DNA of 55,413 bases from Mycobacterium sp. E183 (GCF_001667735.1 NZ_LZJN01000037.1:1-55413), one strand, 5' to 3'. Positions 33,734 to 43,200 are shown, counted from the first letter of the stretch. The notes: generated by a model from the letters alone, not told the origin. Program-made: numbers and translations.

Positions 33734-34510
33734 ATGACTTCCACGACCACACTGCCGAACCGCAGCATCCTCAGCGACGCAGACCTCGCCCGGGCCGCGG
33801 CGGCCGGTGATCGCGCGGCGCTGGCCGATATCTACCACCGCTACGCGGGCCCACTGCACGCCTACTGCGTCGGCATGCTGCGTGATCGCCACGCCGCCTC
33901 GGACTGCGTGCAGGATGTCTTCTGCACCGCCACCACACAGTTGCCGAAGCTGCGTGACGCGGACAAGCTGAGGCCGTGGCTCTACGCCATCGCCCGCCGC
34001 AGCGCGCTGCGGGCCTTGTCCGAACGCCGCCGCGAGGCCGCCTGCGACGAGCTGCCCGACGATGCGGCGACCGATCCCGGGCCGTTCACGCTGACCGCCC
34101 AGAACGAACTCCGTCAACTGATCAACCAGGCGGCCGACGGATTGTGCGAGCGCGACCGGCGGGTGCTGGAGCTTGCCTACCGCCACGGCGCGACCGGAAC
34201 CGAGCTCGCGCAAGCGTTGGGCATCAGCTACGACTCCACCAAGAAGGTCCTGCAGCGGCTGCGCGACACCATCGAACGCTCACTGGGCGCCCTGTTGGTG
34301 GCCCGCCGCGCGACCCAACACGGCTGCCCGCGGCTCGCCGCGGACCTGACCGGCTGGGACCATCAATTCACCGTCCTGATGCGGAAACGCATTGCGCGCC
34401 ACATCGAGTCGTGCCCCACATGCGACGGGTACCGCCGCAGCGCCCTCAATGCCGTTGCCCTGCTTGGCGGCGGGGTACTCGACGAGCTGGCCAAGCCACA
34501 CGGCGGGTAA
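33734..34510 (+). CDS. ECF-type sigma factor with C-terminal zinc-binding-like motif
   Basis: This 258-aa sigma-70 family protein has region 2 at residues about 25-95 (YHRYAGPLHAYCVGMLRDRHAASDCVQDVF) and region 4 at about 125-185 (LCERDRRVLELAYRHGATGTELAQALGISYDSTKKVLQRL). The C-terminal extension contains H223-x3-C227-x2-C230 in ARHIESCPTCDGYRR, the HxxxCxxC pattern of zinc-binding anti-sigma domains. Usually that motif is in a separate anti-sigma protein; here it may allow self-regulation or metal/redox sensing. No separate anti-sigma gene is adjacent. It is divergent from the BVMO-esterase gene (185 bp) and convergent with the FHA gene. Confidence 0.85.
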   Translation: MTSTTTLPNRSILSDADLARAAAAGDRAALADIYHRYAGPLHAYCVGMLRDRHAASDCVQDVFCTATTQLPKLRDADKLRPWLYAIARRSALRALSERRREAACDELPDDAATDPGPFTLTAQNELRQLINQAADGLCERDRRVLELAYRHGATGTELAQALGISYDSTKKVLQRLRDTIERSLGALLVARRATQHGCPRLAADLTGWDHQFTVLMRKRIARHIESCPTCDGYRRSALNAVALLGGGVLDELAKPHGG

Positions 34511-34526
34511 CGAAATATCCGCGGGC

Positions 34527-35153
34527 TCACTTCTGCTGGGTGCGACGGTCACGCAGCATGGAGCGGTTGACGGCCCCGAGCCGGATGGCCGCGTTGGCCA
34601 GCCGGACCCGGCGATCCCCCTCGGCCGTGATGCCGAACTTGTCGTACAGGTGCTGCAGGTGTTGCTTGACGGCCGCCTCCGTGACGAAGAGTTCCTGGGC
34701 CATCCGGCGGACCGATGCGGGCTCGGGGAACGGGTCGTCGGCGACGAACGGGCGGCACAGAACCTTGAGGACATCGAGTTCGCGCGCGGTCATGCGGGGC
34801 GGCCGCAGGATGGACTTGCCGGTTTCGGTCTCTTGGTCGCCCGGCGCTTCGCCAGCCCCTTTTGTCATCCAGAACACCAACCGCGAACTGCCGAGCCGCA
34901 ATTCGTCTCCCGACCGCAGGATCCGTTCCGCCGCGATCCTTTCCCCGTTGACGTAGGTGCCGTTGCGGCTTCCCAAATCACGCACGGACCAGGCTTGCCC
35001 GAAATTCTCCAGGACGGCGTGTACCCGCGACACGGTCGGGTCGTGCTCCAACGACACCGCGTTGGTCAAGGACTTGCCGAGGGTCACCCGTTCACCACTG
35101 AGCGCGACCAGCTCCCGCCCCGACGGCTTCCACACTTCCAAATGGGACGACAT
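34527..35153 (-). CDS. FHA domain-HTH regulator
   Basis: This 208-aa cytosolic protein has an FHA phosphothreonine-binding domain at residues about 20-100 (VTLGKSLTNAVSLEHDPTVSRVHAVLENFG and VRDLGSRNGTYVNGERI, with the conserved SRxH and NG). It is followed by a C-terminal winged-helix-like region with MTARELDVLKVLCRP and VRRMAQELFVTEAAVKQHLQHLYDKFGI. The pattern suggests a transcription factor controlled by Ser/Thr kinase signalling, in the spirit of EmbR but with the domains in opposite order. The ATG at 35153 follows AGGAGG; the frame extends to 35273 without need. It converges with the ECF gene, 16 bp between stops. Confidence 0.88.
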   Translation of the reverse strand: MSSHLEVWKPSGRELVALSGERVTLGKSLTNAVSLEHDPTVSRVHAVLENFGQAWSVRDLGSRNGTYVNGERIAAERILRSGDELRLGSSRLVFWMTKGAGEAPGDQETETGKSILRPPRMTARELDVLKVLCRPFVADDPFPEPASVRRMAQELFVTEAAVKQHLQHLYDKFGITAEGDRRVRLANAAIRLGAVNRSMLRDRRTQQK

Positions 35154-35388
35154 ATCGACGCCTCCTATCACGGCCCATTCTGACCCCGCGGCGCAAAGAA
35201 TGGCCGGAGAACGGTCCGCTGAGCCGAAAATCGCGTGCTCGGCTGCCGAGATTCCCCCGGTATTCGGGTCCACGACGCCCGGTTGCGGTTGGACCGTGGT
35301 GACGCATCACCGGTAGCCGTTTTCCCTGCCGGCGAGAAGCCATAGGATCTACGAGCATGCGTCGCCGCATCCCTAACCCGACTTCGTG

Positions 35389-36228
35389 ATGGCAATCACC
35401 AATGTTGAGCTCAGCTTCCTGCTGGAGGCGTCGCGCCGCGGGCTGCTTCCTCAGCAAGGCCGCCTCCTGGAATTCGGCGAAGCCGAGACCATGATCGATG
35501 TGGTGCAGGCGATCCCGCTCCTTCTCGCCGAAGGGCCACGGCGCGACGCGTTGCTGGCCGAGACGCCGCCGGACGGTGTGGCCCAGGTCTACGCCGACGC
35601 CAAGCGAATCTACCGAGCCCTGTTCGACTTCCGCAGCTACAACGCCATCGACCTGCTCCCACCCAATCACTACCGTCTGCAGCAGGATCTCAACCTGCCC
35701 TTCGACCTTGGGACAAGGTTCGACGTCTGCATCAACAACGGCACGACCGAGCACGTCTTCAATCAGGCCAATTGCTTCAAGGCGATTCATGATCACACCG
35801 CCCCGGGGGGCGTGATGATCCACTGGACGCCGTGCCTGGGATGGGTCGACCATGGCCTTTACAACATCCAGCCGGGGTTCTTCCACGACCTGGCCGCCGC
35901 GAACGGCTACGAGGTCCTGCTCGCCGTGCTGTCGAGCGACAGCATGATGATGCCGATCATCCCAGGCCAGATCACTTCCGAGTTGGTTGCCGCCAATCCG
36001 GGCATCCGAGACAGTCTCGCGTGCGCCGTGCTGCGCAAGACGACGGATGAACCCTTCCGCTTTCCCCTGCAGGGGGTCTATTCCTTTCTCAAGGAACTGG
36101 CGGCTGTGGGGGATCCGCAACGTATTACGCATCTGCTGGCGGCGCGCTCCGGCCAGGCACCAGAGCAACCACACACGGGGCGACCCGACAACCCGATCCA
36201 GGATCCCCCGCCCGGGCACGACCACTGA
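35389..36228 (+). CDS. Methyltransferase-like protein
   Basis: This 279-aa protein is methyltransferase-like. The first motif, LLEFGEAETM, replaces the usual E/DxGxGxG SAM loop, and FDVCINNGTTEHVFNQ plus TAPGGVMIHWTPCLG look like motifs II and III of class I methyltransferases. The C-terminal tail is Pro/Asp/His-rich. Because the glycine-rich loop is degenerate, catalytic activity is uncertain. The GTG directly before the ATG is an alternative start. It is convergent with mgtA (40 bp between stops) and marks the end of the accessory block between menG and mgtA. Confidence 0.65.
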   Translation: MAITNVELSFLLEASRRGLLPQQGRLLEFGEAETMIDVVQAIPLLLAEGPRRDALLAETPPDGVAQVYADAKRIYRALFDFRSYNAIDLLPPNHYRLQQDLNLPFDLGTRFDVCINNGTTEHVFNQANCFKAIHDHTAPGGVMIHWTPCLGWVDHGLYNIQPGFFHDLAAANGYEVLLAVLSSDSMMMPIIPGQITSELVAANPGIRDSLACAVLRKTTDEPFRFPLQGVYSFLKELAAVGDPQRITHLLAARSGQAPEQPHTGRPDNPIQDPPPGHDH

Positions 36229-36268
36229 CGTCAGCGCCTGGGGTTGGTCCCGCGGGCGGACCGTTAGT

Positions 36269-37423
36269 TCACTGGCCCTGCGCGTAGCGCTTGGCGAACA
36301 TCCGCCTGCGGGAGAACGGCGACAGCACCGCCTCGTAGTGACCGAGCAGCTCGTCACAGATGACCGGCCAACTGCGGCCGAGCACGCTGCGCCGGGCGGC
36401 CAATGCGTAGCGGTGGCGTTCGTCGATCAAATGGGTGACGGCCTCAGGCAACCTCGCCTCGAATTCGTCGACGCCCAGTAACAAACCGGTGCGCCACGGC
36501 GTGACGAGGTCGCGTGGGCCGCCGGCGTCGGGGGCGATCACCGGCAACCCCGACGCCAGCGCTTCCTGCACGACTTGGCAAAACGTCTCATGCTCGCCGG
36601 GATGCACGAAGACATCCATGCTGGCGTACGCCACGGCGAGTTCGTCGCCGTACAGCGCGCCGGTGAAAACCGCTGTCGGCATTGCCTTTTGCAGTTTGCC
36701 GCGGTCGACGCCGTCGCCGACGATGACGAGTTGCACGTCGTCGCGCGCCGCCAGCGGGATCAGCCGCTCCACGTGCTTCTCCGGGGCCAACCGGCCCACA
36801 AAGCCGACGATCGGCTTGCCCCGCGGTGACCATCGGCGCCGGAGCGCCTCGTCGCGCCCCGACGGGGCGAACCGCAGCACGTCGACGCCGCGCGCCCAGC
36901 GATGCACGCGCGGGAAGCGGTGCTCTACAAGCGATTCCATCGTCACGGTGGACGGCGCCAGGGTTCGGTCGGCGAGGCTGTGCAGATGCCGGAACCAGGC
37001 CCACGCGACCCGCTGCGTCATCGGGATGCCATAGCTCGCAGCGAAACCCGGTACGTCCGTTTGATATACGGCGACGGTCGGCACCCCCAGCCAGCGCGCC
37101 GCCTTGACGCCGCCGTAACCCAGTAAGGCCGGCGAGGCCAAATGCACTACGTCCGGGTCGAATCCGCGCAGCACGCTCACCATCCGGGGCATCGGCACGC
37201 CGAGTGGCAACGTGGTGACCTTCGGAAACATCCGCGAGGGAACCCGATGCACGCGGATCCCGTCGTGGACGCGATCCGCCGGGGTCACGCCCGGTGGGGT
37301 GTCCGGGGCGATGACGAGGGCTTCGTGACCGGTCCGGCGCAGATGCTCGAGTACCCGGAGCACCGAGTTGCTGACACCATTGACTTCCGGCAGGAACGAT
37401 TCGGCGACGATTGCAACGCGCAC
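36269..37423 (-). CDS. mgtA: GDP-mannose-dependent alpha-mannosyltransferase
   Basis: This 384-aa GT4-family protein corresponds to Rv0557 (MgtA, formerly PimB), which adds mannose to glucuronosyl diacylglycerol in glycolipid synthesis at the inner face of the membrane. Visible are the N-terminal [23 protein letters not shown] acceptor loop, the GT-B switch segment [17 protein letters not shown], and the donor-site [32 protein letters not shown] (Ex7E motif). The GTG start matches the family's MRVAIVAE. It follows the DUF3592-like gene by 89 bp in the menaquinone transcription unit. Confidence 0.95.
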   Translation of the reverse strand: MRVAIVAESFLPEVNGVSNSVLRVLEHLRRTGHEALVIAPDTPPGVTPADRVHDGIRVHRVPSRMFPKVTTLPLGVPMPRMVSVLRGFDPDVVHLASPALLGYGGVKAARWLGVPTVAVYQTDVPGFAASYGIPMTQRVAWAWFRHLHSLADRTLAPSTVTMESLVEHRFPRVHRWARGVDVLRFAPSGRDEALRRRWSPRGKPIVGFVGRLAPEKHVERLIPLAARDDVQLVIVGDGVDRGKLQKAMPTAVFTGALYGDELAVAYASMDVFVHPGEHETFCQVVQEALASGLPVIAPDAGGPRDLVTPWRTGLLLGVDEFEARLPEAVTHLIDERHRYALAARRSVLGRSWPVICDELLGHYEAVLSPFSRRRMFAKRYAQGQ

Positions 37424-37512
37424 ACCACTACGGTGTCAGCGCCGGCTGTCGCGAAGGTTGCCTGCGGGCATACGTCGCGCGAAATCTGCTGGTCGGACGC
37501 TTCCAACCCCGG

Positions 37513-38028
37513 CTATGCCGGTGCCGCCGCGGCCTCGTCGCGGCGATCGAGCAGCTTGTCCAGCACCGCCAGCCCGATCAGGAGGGCCGTCGCGGCCAGC
37601 CAGCACACCACGGCGATGGAGCCGGCCGGGATGATGGCCAGCCCGGCATTGCGGTGCTGCACCCGAACCAGATTGGGATCATTCTTGTTGTACTCGACGT
37701 AGATACGCATGCCCGTGGCCAGATGCGACGGGTACAGCACGCCGAGCTCCGGGCGGTAGGTGACCCGCTCGGGTGTGACGAATTCGATGGTGGAGCGGCG
37801 CGGCCCGGCGCTGAGCACCTCGGCCTGCGCCACCCCCATGTTGTGTCGAATCGCAAGGTCATCGCGCCAGGCGCCGGCCACCAGCAAGACCGACTGCAGG
37901 GTGACCAAGCCGGTCACGATGAGCACCGTCACGCGGGCCCAGCGCAGTGCGATCCGGGGCCTGGTGTTGGGCGGCTTGTCACTGCGACCGTGAATCAATA
38001 TGTGCAGCAATGCCTTTGGGTCGATCAA
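37513..38028 (-). CDS. DUF3592-like membrane protein (Rv0556-like)
   Basis: This 171-aa protein has two membrane helices ([21 protein letters not shown] and [28 protein letters not shown]) flanking an extracytoplasmic domain. That domain contains [36 protein letters not shown], which resembles DUF3592-type domains. The TTG start was chosen because it overlaps the menD stop as TTGA. The frame extends upstream but only through menD. It corresponds to Rv0556 and the function is unknown. Confidence 0.85.
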   Translation of the reverse strand: MIDPKALLHILIHGRSDKPPNTRPRIALRWARVTVLIVTGLVTLQSVLLVAGAWRDDLAIRHNMGVAQAEVLSAGPRRSTIEFVTPERVTYRPELGVLYPSHLATGMRIYVEYNKNDPNLVRVQHRNAGLAIIPAGSIAVVCWLAATALLIGLAVLDKLLDRRDEAAAAPA

Positions 38029-39650
38029 AGGGCCGCCTTGATGGCGGCGTGCAGCTGCCGAAGCGACGACCGGTCGGCCTTGACCTCCAGCACCCGCATA
38101 CCGGGCGCGGGTTCGTCGAGCGCCGCGCCGAGCTGGTCGACCTCGATCTGCCGGCTCTCGACGTGGTAGGCGCGGCACAGCGCACCCACGTCGACGTCGT
38201 GCGGCGTCCCGAAGATCCGCGACGACACGTCGGAGAATCGCGGGTCGCCCTGCTCGAGCAACTCGAAGATGCCACCGCCGTTGTCATTGGAGACCACGAT
38301 GGTCAACTGCCGCGGGGTCGGCTCGGTGGGCCCGATCAGCAGCCCGGAGCTGTCGTGGACGAACGTCAGGTCGCCGATCAGCGCGACGGTGCGGCCCTCG
38401 TAGGCGAGCGCGGCCCCGATCGCGGTGGACACCGTGCCGTCGATACCTGCCACCCCGCGGTTGGAGCGGACGCGGATGCCGTGGGTGTCCAGGCCGACCA
38501 GGGCGGCGTCGCGGACCGGGTTGGACGCCCCCAGCACCAGCTGGTCACCCGGCCGAAGGGCGTCGGCGACGGCCGCCGCCACGTGCAAGCCGGTGGTCAG
38601 CGGGTGCGCCTTTAGCTGGTTGCGCACCGCGTCGTTGGCGTGCCGGTTGACCTCCGCGCAGCGCTTCAACCAGGCCGCACTCGGCGTGCCGGTGGTGACC
38701 GCTCGCGTCCCGGTGGCCTGCGAGTTGCCCGAGACGTCGGGCCAGCGCGGTCCGGTGGTCAACGCGTACACCGGCACCTGCGGATCGGCCAGCAGCGCCG
38801 ACACCGGCCGGTGCAGGGTGGGCCGCCCGAGCATGATCACCTGCTTCGGGCGCAGCAGCGGCAGGGCCAGCGGGTGCAGCGGGTTTTCCGGTGCCGGTGC
38901 CGTCGATTCGGCGACGGTCGGCAACTGCGCGAGGTTGGGGTGCACGCCCGCGCCGTGCCCGGCGATCACGACGGTGTCGGGCGACAGGTCGATGTCCAGC
39001 GGCTGGTCGAACGTGACCGGCGGCGTGTAGGTCCACGGCCGCCCGCCGGGCCGCCCCTGCGGCACGGCGGCGCCCCGGGGTTCGGGATCGGGCACCAGGG
39101 GCTCGCGCAGCGGGATGTCGAACTGCACCGGGCCGGCGTTGGCGGTGCGGGATCCCGTCGCGGCCGCCAGGACCCGGCAGGTGGCCGATCGCCACGTCGC
39201 GTTGAAGGACTCCAGCCGCTCGGGTGCGTCCTCGGCCAGGCCCAGGCTGATAGCGGCGCGGACCTGGGTGCCGAAGTAACCCAGCTGCTCCATGGTCTGG
39301 TTGGCCCCGGTGCCCAGCATCTCGTAGGGCCGGTTGGCCGACAGCACGATCAGCGGCACCCGCGCGTAGTTGGCCTCCACCACGGCCGGCCCCAGGTTGG
39401 CAACGGCGGTGCCCGACGTCATCGCGACACACACCGGGGCGCCGGCGGCGATCGCCAGCCCGATGGCCAGGTAGCCGGCGGTGCGCTCGTCGATGCGGAC
39501 GTGCAGCCGGATCCGGCCGGCGCGGTCGGCGTCGTGCAGCGCGAAGGCCAGCGGCGCGTTGCGCGACCCGGGGCACAGCACCACGTCGCGGACGCCGCCG
39601 CGAATCAGCTCGTCAACGACGACGCGGGCCTGAGTCGTCGAGGGGTTCAC
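38025..39650 (-). CDS. menD: SEPHCHC synthase
   Basis: This 541-aa thiamine-diphosphate-dependent enzyme adds a succinic semialdehyde unit from 2-oxoglutarate to isochorismate, the first committed menaquinone step. Seen are [17 protein letters not shown] with the catalytic-domain start, [16 protein letters not shown] containing the ThDP-activating Glu, [15 protein letters not shown], and the ThDP/Mg site [15 protein letters not shown] followed by NDNGGGIF. It corresponds to Rv0555. The GTG start follows an AGGA stretch. It ends in a TTGA overlap with the downstream membrane-protein gene and lies 99 bp after the bpoC-like gene. Confidence 0.97.
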   Translation of the reverse strand: MNPSTTQARVVVDELIRGGVRDVVLCPGSRNAPLAFALHDADRAGRIRLHVRIDERTAGYLAIGLAIAAGAPVCVAMTSGTAVANLGPAVVEANYARVPLIVLSANRPYEMLGTGANQTMEQLGYFGTQVRAAISLGLAEDAPERLESFNATWRSATCRVLAAATGSRTANAGPVQFDIPLREPLVPDPEPRGAAVPQGRPGGRPWTYTPPVTFDQPLDIDLSPDTVVIAGHGAGVHPNLAQLPTVAESTAPAPENPLHPLALPLLRPKQVIMLGRPTLHRPVSALLADPQVPVYALTTGPRWPDVSGNSQATGTRAVTTGTPSAAWLKRCAEVNRHANDAVRNQLKAHPLTTGLHVAAAVADALRPGDQLVLGASNPVRDAALVGLDTHGIRVRSNRGVAGIDGTVSTAIGAALAYEGRTVALIGDLTFVHDSSGLLIGPTEPTPRQLTIVVSNDNGGGIFELLEQGDPRFSDVSSRIFGTPHDVDVGALCRAYHVESRQIEVDQLGAALDEPAPGMRVLEVKADRSSLRQLHAAIKAAL

Positions 39651-39749
39651 TCCTACAGCCTGTCACAGCCCGCCGACCGGGGGCCGAACGTGGAGTTGGC
39701 GGGCTGGTCCGCCCGGAATTCGCCCGGAAAGCCGGCGTTGGGCGCGCCC

Positions 39750-40532
39750 TCAGTTGCCGGCGAAGAACTTCAGCGCCGCCTCGTTGACGGCGTCCGGGCG
39801 TTCGAAGAACCCGAGGTGGCCGGCGTCGGGAATCTGCACATAACGCCCGTTGGGCAGCGCGTCGGCGACCTCGCGCCCCAGGTAGGGCGGTGTCAGCACG
39901 TCGTCGGAGAAGCCGATCACCAGCACCGGCGTCGCGATGCTGCGGTAGGCCGGCAGCCGGTTGGTGTACGGGGCGACGTCCAGCTGGCAGCGGGTGCCCG
40001 GGGTGGACTTGATCGGCCACATGGAGAACATCGCGATCCAGTCCGCGACGGCGACGTCGTCGTTGAGCGTCTTGCGCGAGAAGTTCTCCAGCAGGCGGAT
40101 TTTGGCGTCGTAGGAGTTCGGCAGCTGGACCCCGGCGTCGGCGAGCTCGGCCTCGGCGTCGCGAAAGAACTGGCGCGCCTTGTCCATCCGGCCACGGGTG
40201 CCCATCAACACCGCGGAGTGCACCAGTTCCGGTCGCGCCAACATGAGTTCCTGGGCGATGAAGGCGCCCATCGACATGCCGACGACGCGGGCCGGTGCGG
40301 CGTTGAGCCCTTCGATCAGCGCCGCGGTGTCGGCCACCATGGTCTGCGTGGTGAAACCCTGGGCGTTCTCGGTGGCGCCGATCCCGCGGTTGTCGAAAGT
40401 GATGACGCGATAGCCGGCGGCCAGGAACGCGGGGAGCTGATACGGGTGCCAGGTCCGCCCGGCGCCGCCGTGGCCGCTGATGAAAACCACGGGCTCGCCG
40501 GAGCCGCGGTCGTCGTAAGCCAGGTTGATCAC
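39750..40532 (-). CDS. bpoC: Alpha/beta hydrolase BpoC-like, possible MenH
   Basis: This 260-aa serine alpha/beta hydrolase has the oxyanion loop FISGHGGAGRTWHP, the nucleophile elbow VVGMSMGAFIAQE (GMSMG), the acid in GFSDDVLTPP and the catalytic His in IPDAGHLGFFERP. It corresponds to Rv0554 (BpoC), annotated as a non-heme peroxidase. Its position between menC and menD makes a MenH-type role plausible, the 2,5-dihydroxy step that removes pyruvate, which is inference from context. The GTG start overlaps the menC stop as GTGA. Confidence 0.93.
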   Translation of the reverse strand: MINLAYDDRGSGEPVVFISGHGGAGRTWHPYQLPAFLAAGYRVITFDNRGIGATENAQGFTTQTMVADTAALIEGLNAAPARVVGMSMGAFIAQELMLARPELVHSAVLMGTRGRMDKARQFFRDAEAELADAGVQLPNSYDAKIRLLENFSRKTLNDDVAVADWIAMFSMWPIKSTPGTRCQLDVAPYTNRLPAYRSIATPVLVIGFSDDVLTPPYLGREVADALPNGRYVQIPDAGHLGFFERPDAVNEAALKFFAGN

Positions 40533-41521
40533 TCGGACGACGGTACAAGGAGCGGGTGGCAGGCCGTGACCCGGTCGATCCACCACTGCCGCCGCTCCGG
40601 GGGCGCGGCCAGGGCCCGCAACCGCGCCGGATCCGGGGTCACCGCCCCCGCCGCCAGGGTGCCGTCGACGGGCGCTGCGACCTCGGCCACGTCCTCGACG
40701 AACAACCCGCCGGTGCCCAGCCCACACGCGTGGCGCAACACCGGCAACGCCGCCGCGGCGGCCAGCCCGGCCGCGATGCCCACCGCCGAGTCGATCGCGC
40801 TGGACACCACGACCGGGATGTCGATCTGCGCGGCGATCGAGAGCATGGGCGAAATACCGCCCAGCGGAGCGACTTTGAGCACCGCGATATCGGCGGCGTG
40901 GGCGCGGACGACCGCGAGCGGGTCGTCGGCCTTGCGGATGCTTTCGTCGGCGGCGATCGGCACGTCCGGCAGCTCTGGCCGCCGGCGCAGCGCCGCGAGT
41001 TCCTCGACGGTCGCGCAGGGTTGTTCGAGGTATTCCAGCGGGCCGTCGGCGGTCAGGGCTTGAGCTGCTCGCACCGCCTGCTCGACGCTCCAGCCGCCGT
41101 TGGCGTCCACGCGCACGGTCGGCACGAGGTCGCGCACGGCGTTGACCCGGTCCACGTCGTCGGCCAGGGTCTGGCCGGGCTCGGCGACCTTCACCTTGGC
41201 CGTGCGGGCGCCCGGGAATCGGGCCAGCACCTCGCCCACCCGGGCGGCGTCGACGGCCGGGACGGTGGCGTTGATCGGGATGCGGTCCCGGCGCGGCGGC
41301 GGTGGCGGGCGATAGGCGGCCTCGATGCCGGCCGCCAGCCAGTGCGCGGCCTCCGGCGGGGCGTACTCCAGGAAGGCGCCGAACTCGCCCCAGCCCGCGG
41401 GGCCCTCGATCAGCGCGACCTCGCGGGTGGTGATGCCGCGGAACCGCACCCGCATCGGCAACGCGACCACGTGCAGGCGGTCCAAGAGGTCTTGCAGGCG
41501 GGGCGGGCGCGTGGGCGTCAC
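40529..41521 (-). CDS. menC: o-Succinylbenzoate synthase
   Basis: This 330-aa enolase-superfamily enzyme dehydrates SHCHC to o-succinylbenzoate. It shows TAKVKVAEPG (KxK catalytic-base strand), RVDANGGW, EYLEQPC and PIAADES (Mg-binding acids) and DIAVLKVAPLGG (second Lys). It corresponds to Rv0553. The GTG start overlaps the amidohydrolase stop as GTGA, and the 3' end overlaps the bpoC start likewise. Translation is therefore probably coupled along the operon. Confidence 0.96.
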   Translation of the reverse strand: MTPTRPPRLQDLLDRLHVVALPMRVRFRGITTREVALIEGPAGWGEFGAFLEYAPPEAAHWLAAGIEAAYRPPPPPRRDRIPINATVPAVDAARVGEVLARFPGARTAKVKVAEPGQTLADDVDRVNAVRDLVPTVRVDANGGWSVEQAVRAAQALTADGPLEYLEQPCATVEELAALRRRPELPDVPIAADESIRKADDPLAVVRAHAADIAVLKVAPLGGISPMLSIAAQIDIPVVVSSAIDSAVGIAAGLAAAAALPVLRHACGLGTGGLFVEDVAEVAAPVDGTLAAGAVTPDPARLRALAAPPERRQWWIDRVTACHPLLVPSSE

Positions 41522-43122
41522 TGCCCGTAGACCTGGCGGCCCGCGAGAAACGTCGCGCGCACGTCCAGATCGGCGATCTGCTCAGGCGGCACGGTCCGCG
41601 GATCGGCCGACAGCACCACCAGGTCGGCGTACTTGCCCACCTCCAGCGAGCCGGTCACGTCGTCGGCGAACAACTGCCAGGCCGCGTCGATGGTCTGCGC
41701 GCGGATGGCCTGCTCGACGGTCAACCGCTCCTCGGGCGCCAGCACCCGGCCGCTGGGCGCCGTGCGCGTGACCGCGACGCTGATGTTGCGCAGCGGCTCC
41801 TCGGGCGTGACCGGGGGGTCGTTGTGCAACGAGATGCGCATGCCGGTCGCGACCGCGGAACCGGCTGGCATCCAACGGGATCCGCGCTCGGGACCGAACA
41901 GGCCGTCGACGATGATGTCGCCCCAGTAGTGGATCTGGTCCACGAAGATGCTGCAGGTGACCCCGAGGTCGGCGGCGCGCCGCAGCTGCTCGGGCCGGAT
42001 GGCGCCGACGTGCTCGAGCCGCAGCCGGTGGTCGTCGCGGGGGTGTCGGCGCAGGGCCTCCTCGTAGACGTCGAGGATGGTGTCCACCCCGGCGTCGCCC
42101 TGTACGTGGCAGGCCATCGGCCAGCCCAGCGGGAAGTAGGCGCCGACGATTTCGCTCAGCTGTTCGCGGGTGTAGTTGGCGTGCCCGCAGGAACCGGGCG
42201 GCACCCCGATGGTGCGGGTGGCGTCGGTGTCCAGGTAGGGGAAGGACAGGGCGATGTTGCCGACCCACGGCGAGCCGTCGACCCAGATCTTGATGCCGAC
42301 CTGGCGCAGCATGTCGTCACCCTGGCCGGGGGTGGCGTCGGTGCGCATCTGCGGGTTGGAGATCTCGTAGGTGCGCAACCGGACCGTCAGCTGGTCGCGC
42401 AGCCGCTCGACGACCGGCCCGAACGCCGGGTCGAAGGCCATCTCGGAGCAGGTGGTCAGGCCGGCGCGGTTGAGCCGCGCGCATTCGGCGAGCAGCATCG
42501 CCGGGTAGTCGCCGGGCGCGATGGCCCCGGCCAGCAGCGGGAACACCGCGCCGGTCTCCTCGGCAGTGCCGTCCAGCTCGCCGTGCACGTCGCGGCCATA
42601 CCGCGCGCCCTTGGGATCGGGGGTGTCGCGGGTCAGGCCGGCGCGGCGGGCCGCGTGCGAGTTGAAGTACGCCTTGTGCCCGGAGTTGTGGATGATGATC
42701 AGCGGCCCGTCCGGCGCGATCTCGTCCAGCCACGCCAGCGTCGGCTGCGGCAGCCCGGACTGCAGCAGCGGGTCCCACCCGTTCAGGTAGGCGCCGTCCG
42801 CTCCCCTGGCGGCGACCTCGCGCCGCACCGCGGCGACGACGTCTTCGGCGGCCGGCAACGTGACGGGCCGGATGTCGACGATCCGGTCCGACAGCGCCAG
42901 CGCCTCCATCAGCGGATGCCCATGCGCCTCAACGAATCCCGGCATGACGCAGCCGTCCCCGACGTCGAGCGTTTTGGTGTCGGGCCCGATGTGGTCGTTC
43001 ATTTCCGAACGGCTGCCGACGGCGACGATCCGGCCGTCGGCTACGGCGAGCGCCTCGGCGGTGGGCCGCGTGTCGTCGACGGTGAGCACGGTTCCGGTGA
43101 CGACGAGATCTGCAGCGGCCAT
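41518..43122 (-). CDS. Amidohydrolase (YtcJ-like)
   Basis: This 534-aa metal-dependent amidohydrolase of the YtcJ/DUF3604-like group has PGFVEAHGHPL (HxH-type metal site), a central TIM barrel with MACHVQGDAGVDTIL and RLRLEHVGAI, and a C-terminal strand domain GKYADLVVLSADPRTVPP. The cytosolic substrate is unknown. It corresponds to Rv0552 and is the first gene of the minus-strand menaquinone unit. The ATG at 43122 was chosen; TAGCAT lies 8 nt upstream. It is divergent from fadD8 with 78 bp between starts, and that space contains a KstR-type site. Confidence 0.93.
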   Translation of the reverse strand: MAAADLVVTGTVLTVDDTRPTAEALAVADGRIVAVGSRSEMNDHIGPDTKTLDVGDGCVMPGFVEAHGHPLMEALALSDRIVDIRPVTLPAAEDVVAAVRREVAARGADGAYLNGWDPLLQSGLPQPTLAWLDEIAPDGPLIIIHNSGHKAYFNSHAARRAGLTRDTPDPKGARYGRDVHGELDGTAEETGAVFPLLAGAIAPGDYPAMLLAECARLNRAGLTTCSEMAFDPAFGPVVERLRDQLTVRLRTYEISNPQMRTDATPGQGDDMLRQVGIKIWVDGSPWVGNIALSFPYLDTDATRTIGVPPGSCGHANYTREQLSEIVGAYFPLGWPMACHVQGDAGVDTILDVYEEALRRHPRDDHRLRLEHVGAIRPEQLRRAADLGVTCSIFVDQIHYWGDIIVDGLFGPERGSRWMPAGSAVATGMRISLHNDPPVTPEEPLRNISVAVTRTAPSGRVLAPEERLTVEQAIRAQTIDAAWQLFADDVTGSLEVGKYADLVVLSADPRTVPPEQIADLDVRATFLAGRQVYGQ

Positions 43123-43175
43123 GTGCAGGGATGCTAGTGCTCCGGGGTGTCGTCGAGGGGGTGGCTGACTGGAAC

Positions 43176-43189
43176 TGCAACACGTTCTA
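43176..43189. promoter_or_regulatory. KstR-type operator
   Basis: TGCAACACGTTCTA matches TNNAACNNGTTNNA, the published consensus of the cholesterol regulon repressor KstR, at all fixed positions. Its end overlaps the TAGTCT -10 box of fadD8 and it lies between fadD8 and the divergent amidohydrolase. Confidence 0.65.
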
Positions 43190-43193
43190 GTCT
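43188..43193 (+). promoter_or_regulatory. Leaderless-type -10 box TAGTCT
   Basis: TAGTCT is followed by 7 nt and the ATG of fadD8 at 43201, overlapped by the KstR-type site. Confidence 0.5.
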
Positions 43194-43200
43194 TGGCCAC

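Noticed and set aside
41824..43137. 437-codon plus-strand frame opposite the amidohydrolase
   Set aside because: It is an antisense shadow; translation is Gly/Val/Asp-rich without motifs, while the minus strand shows the amidohydrolase signatures.
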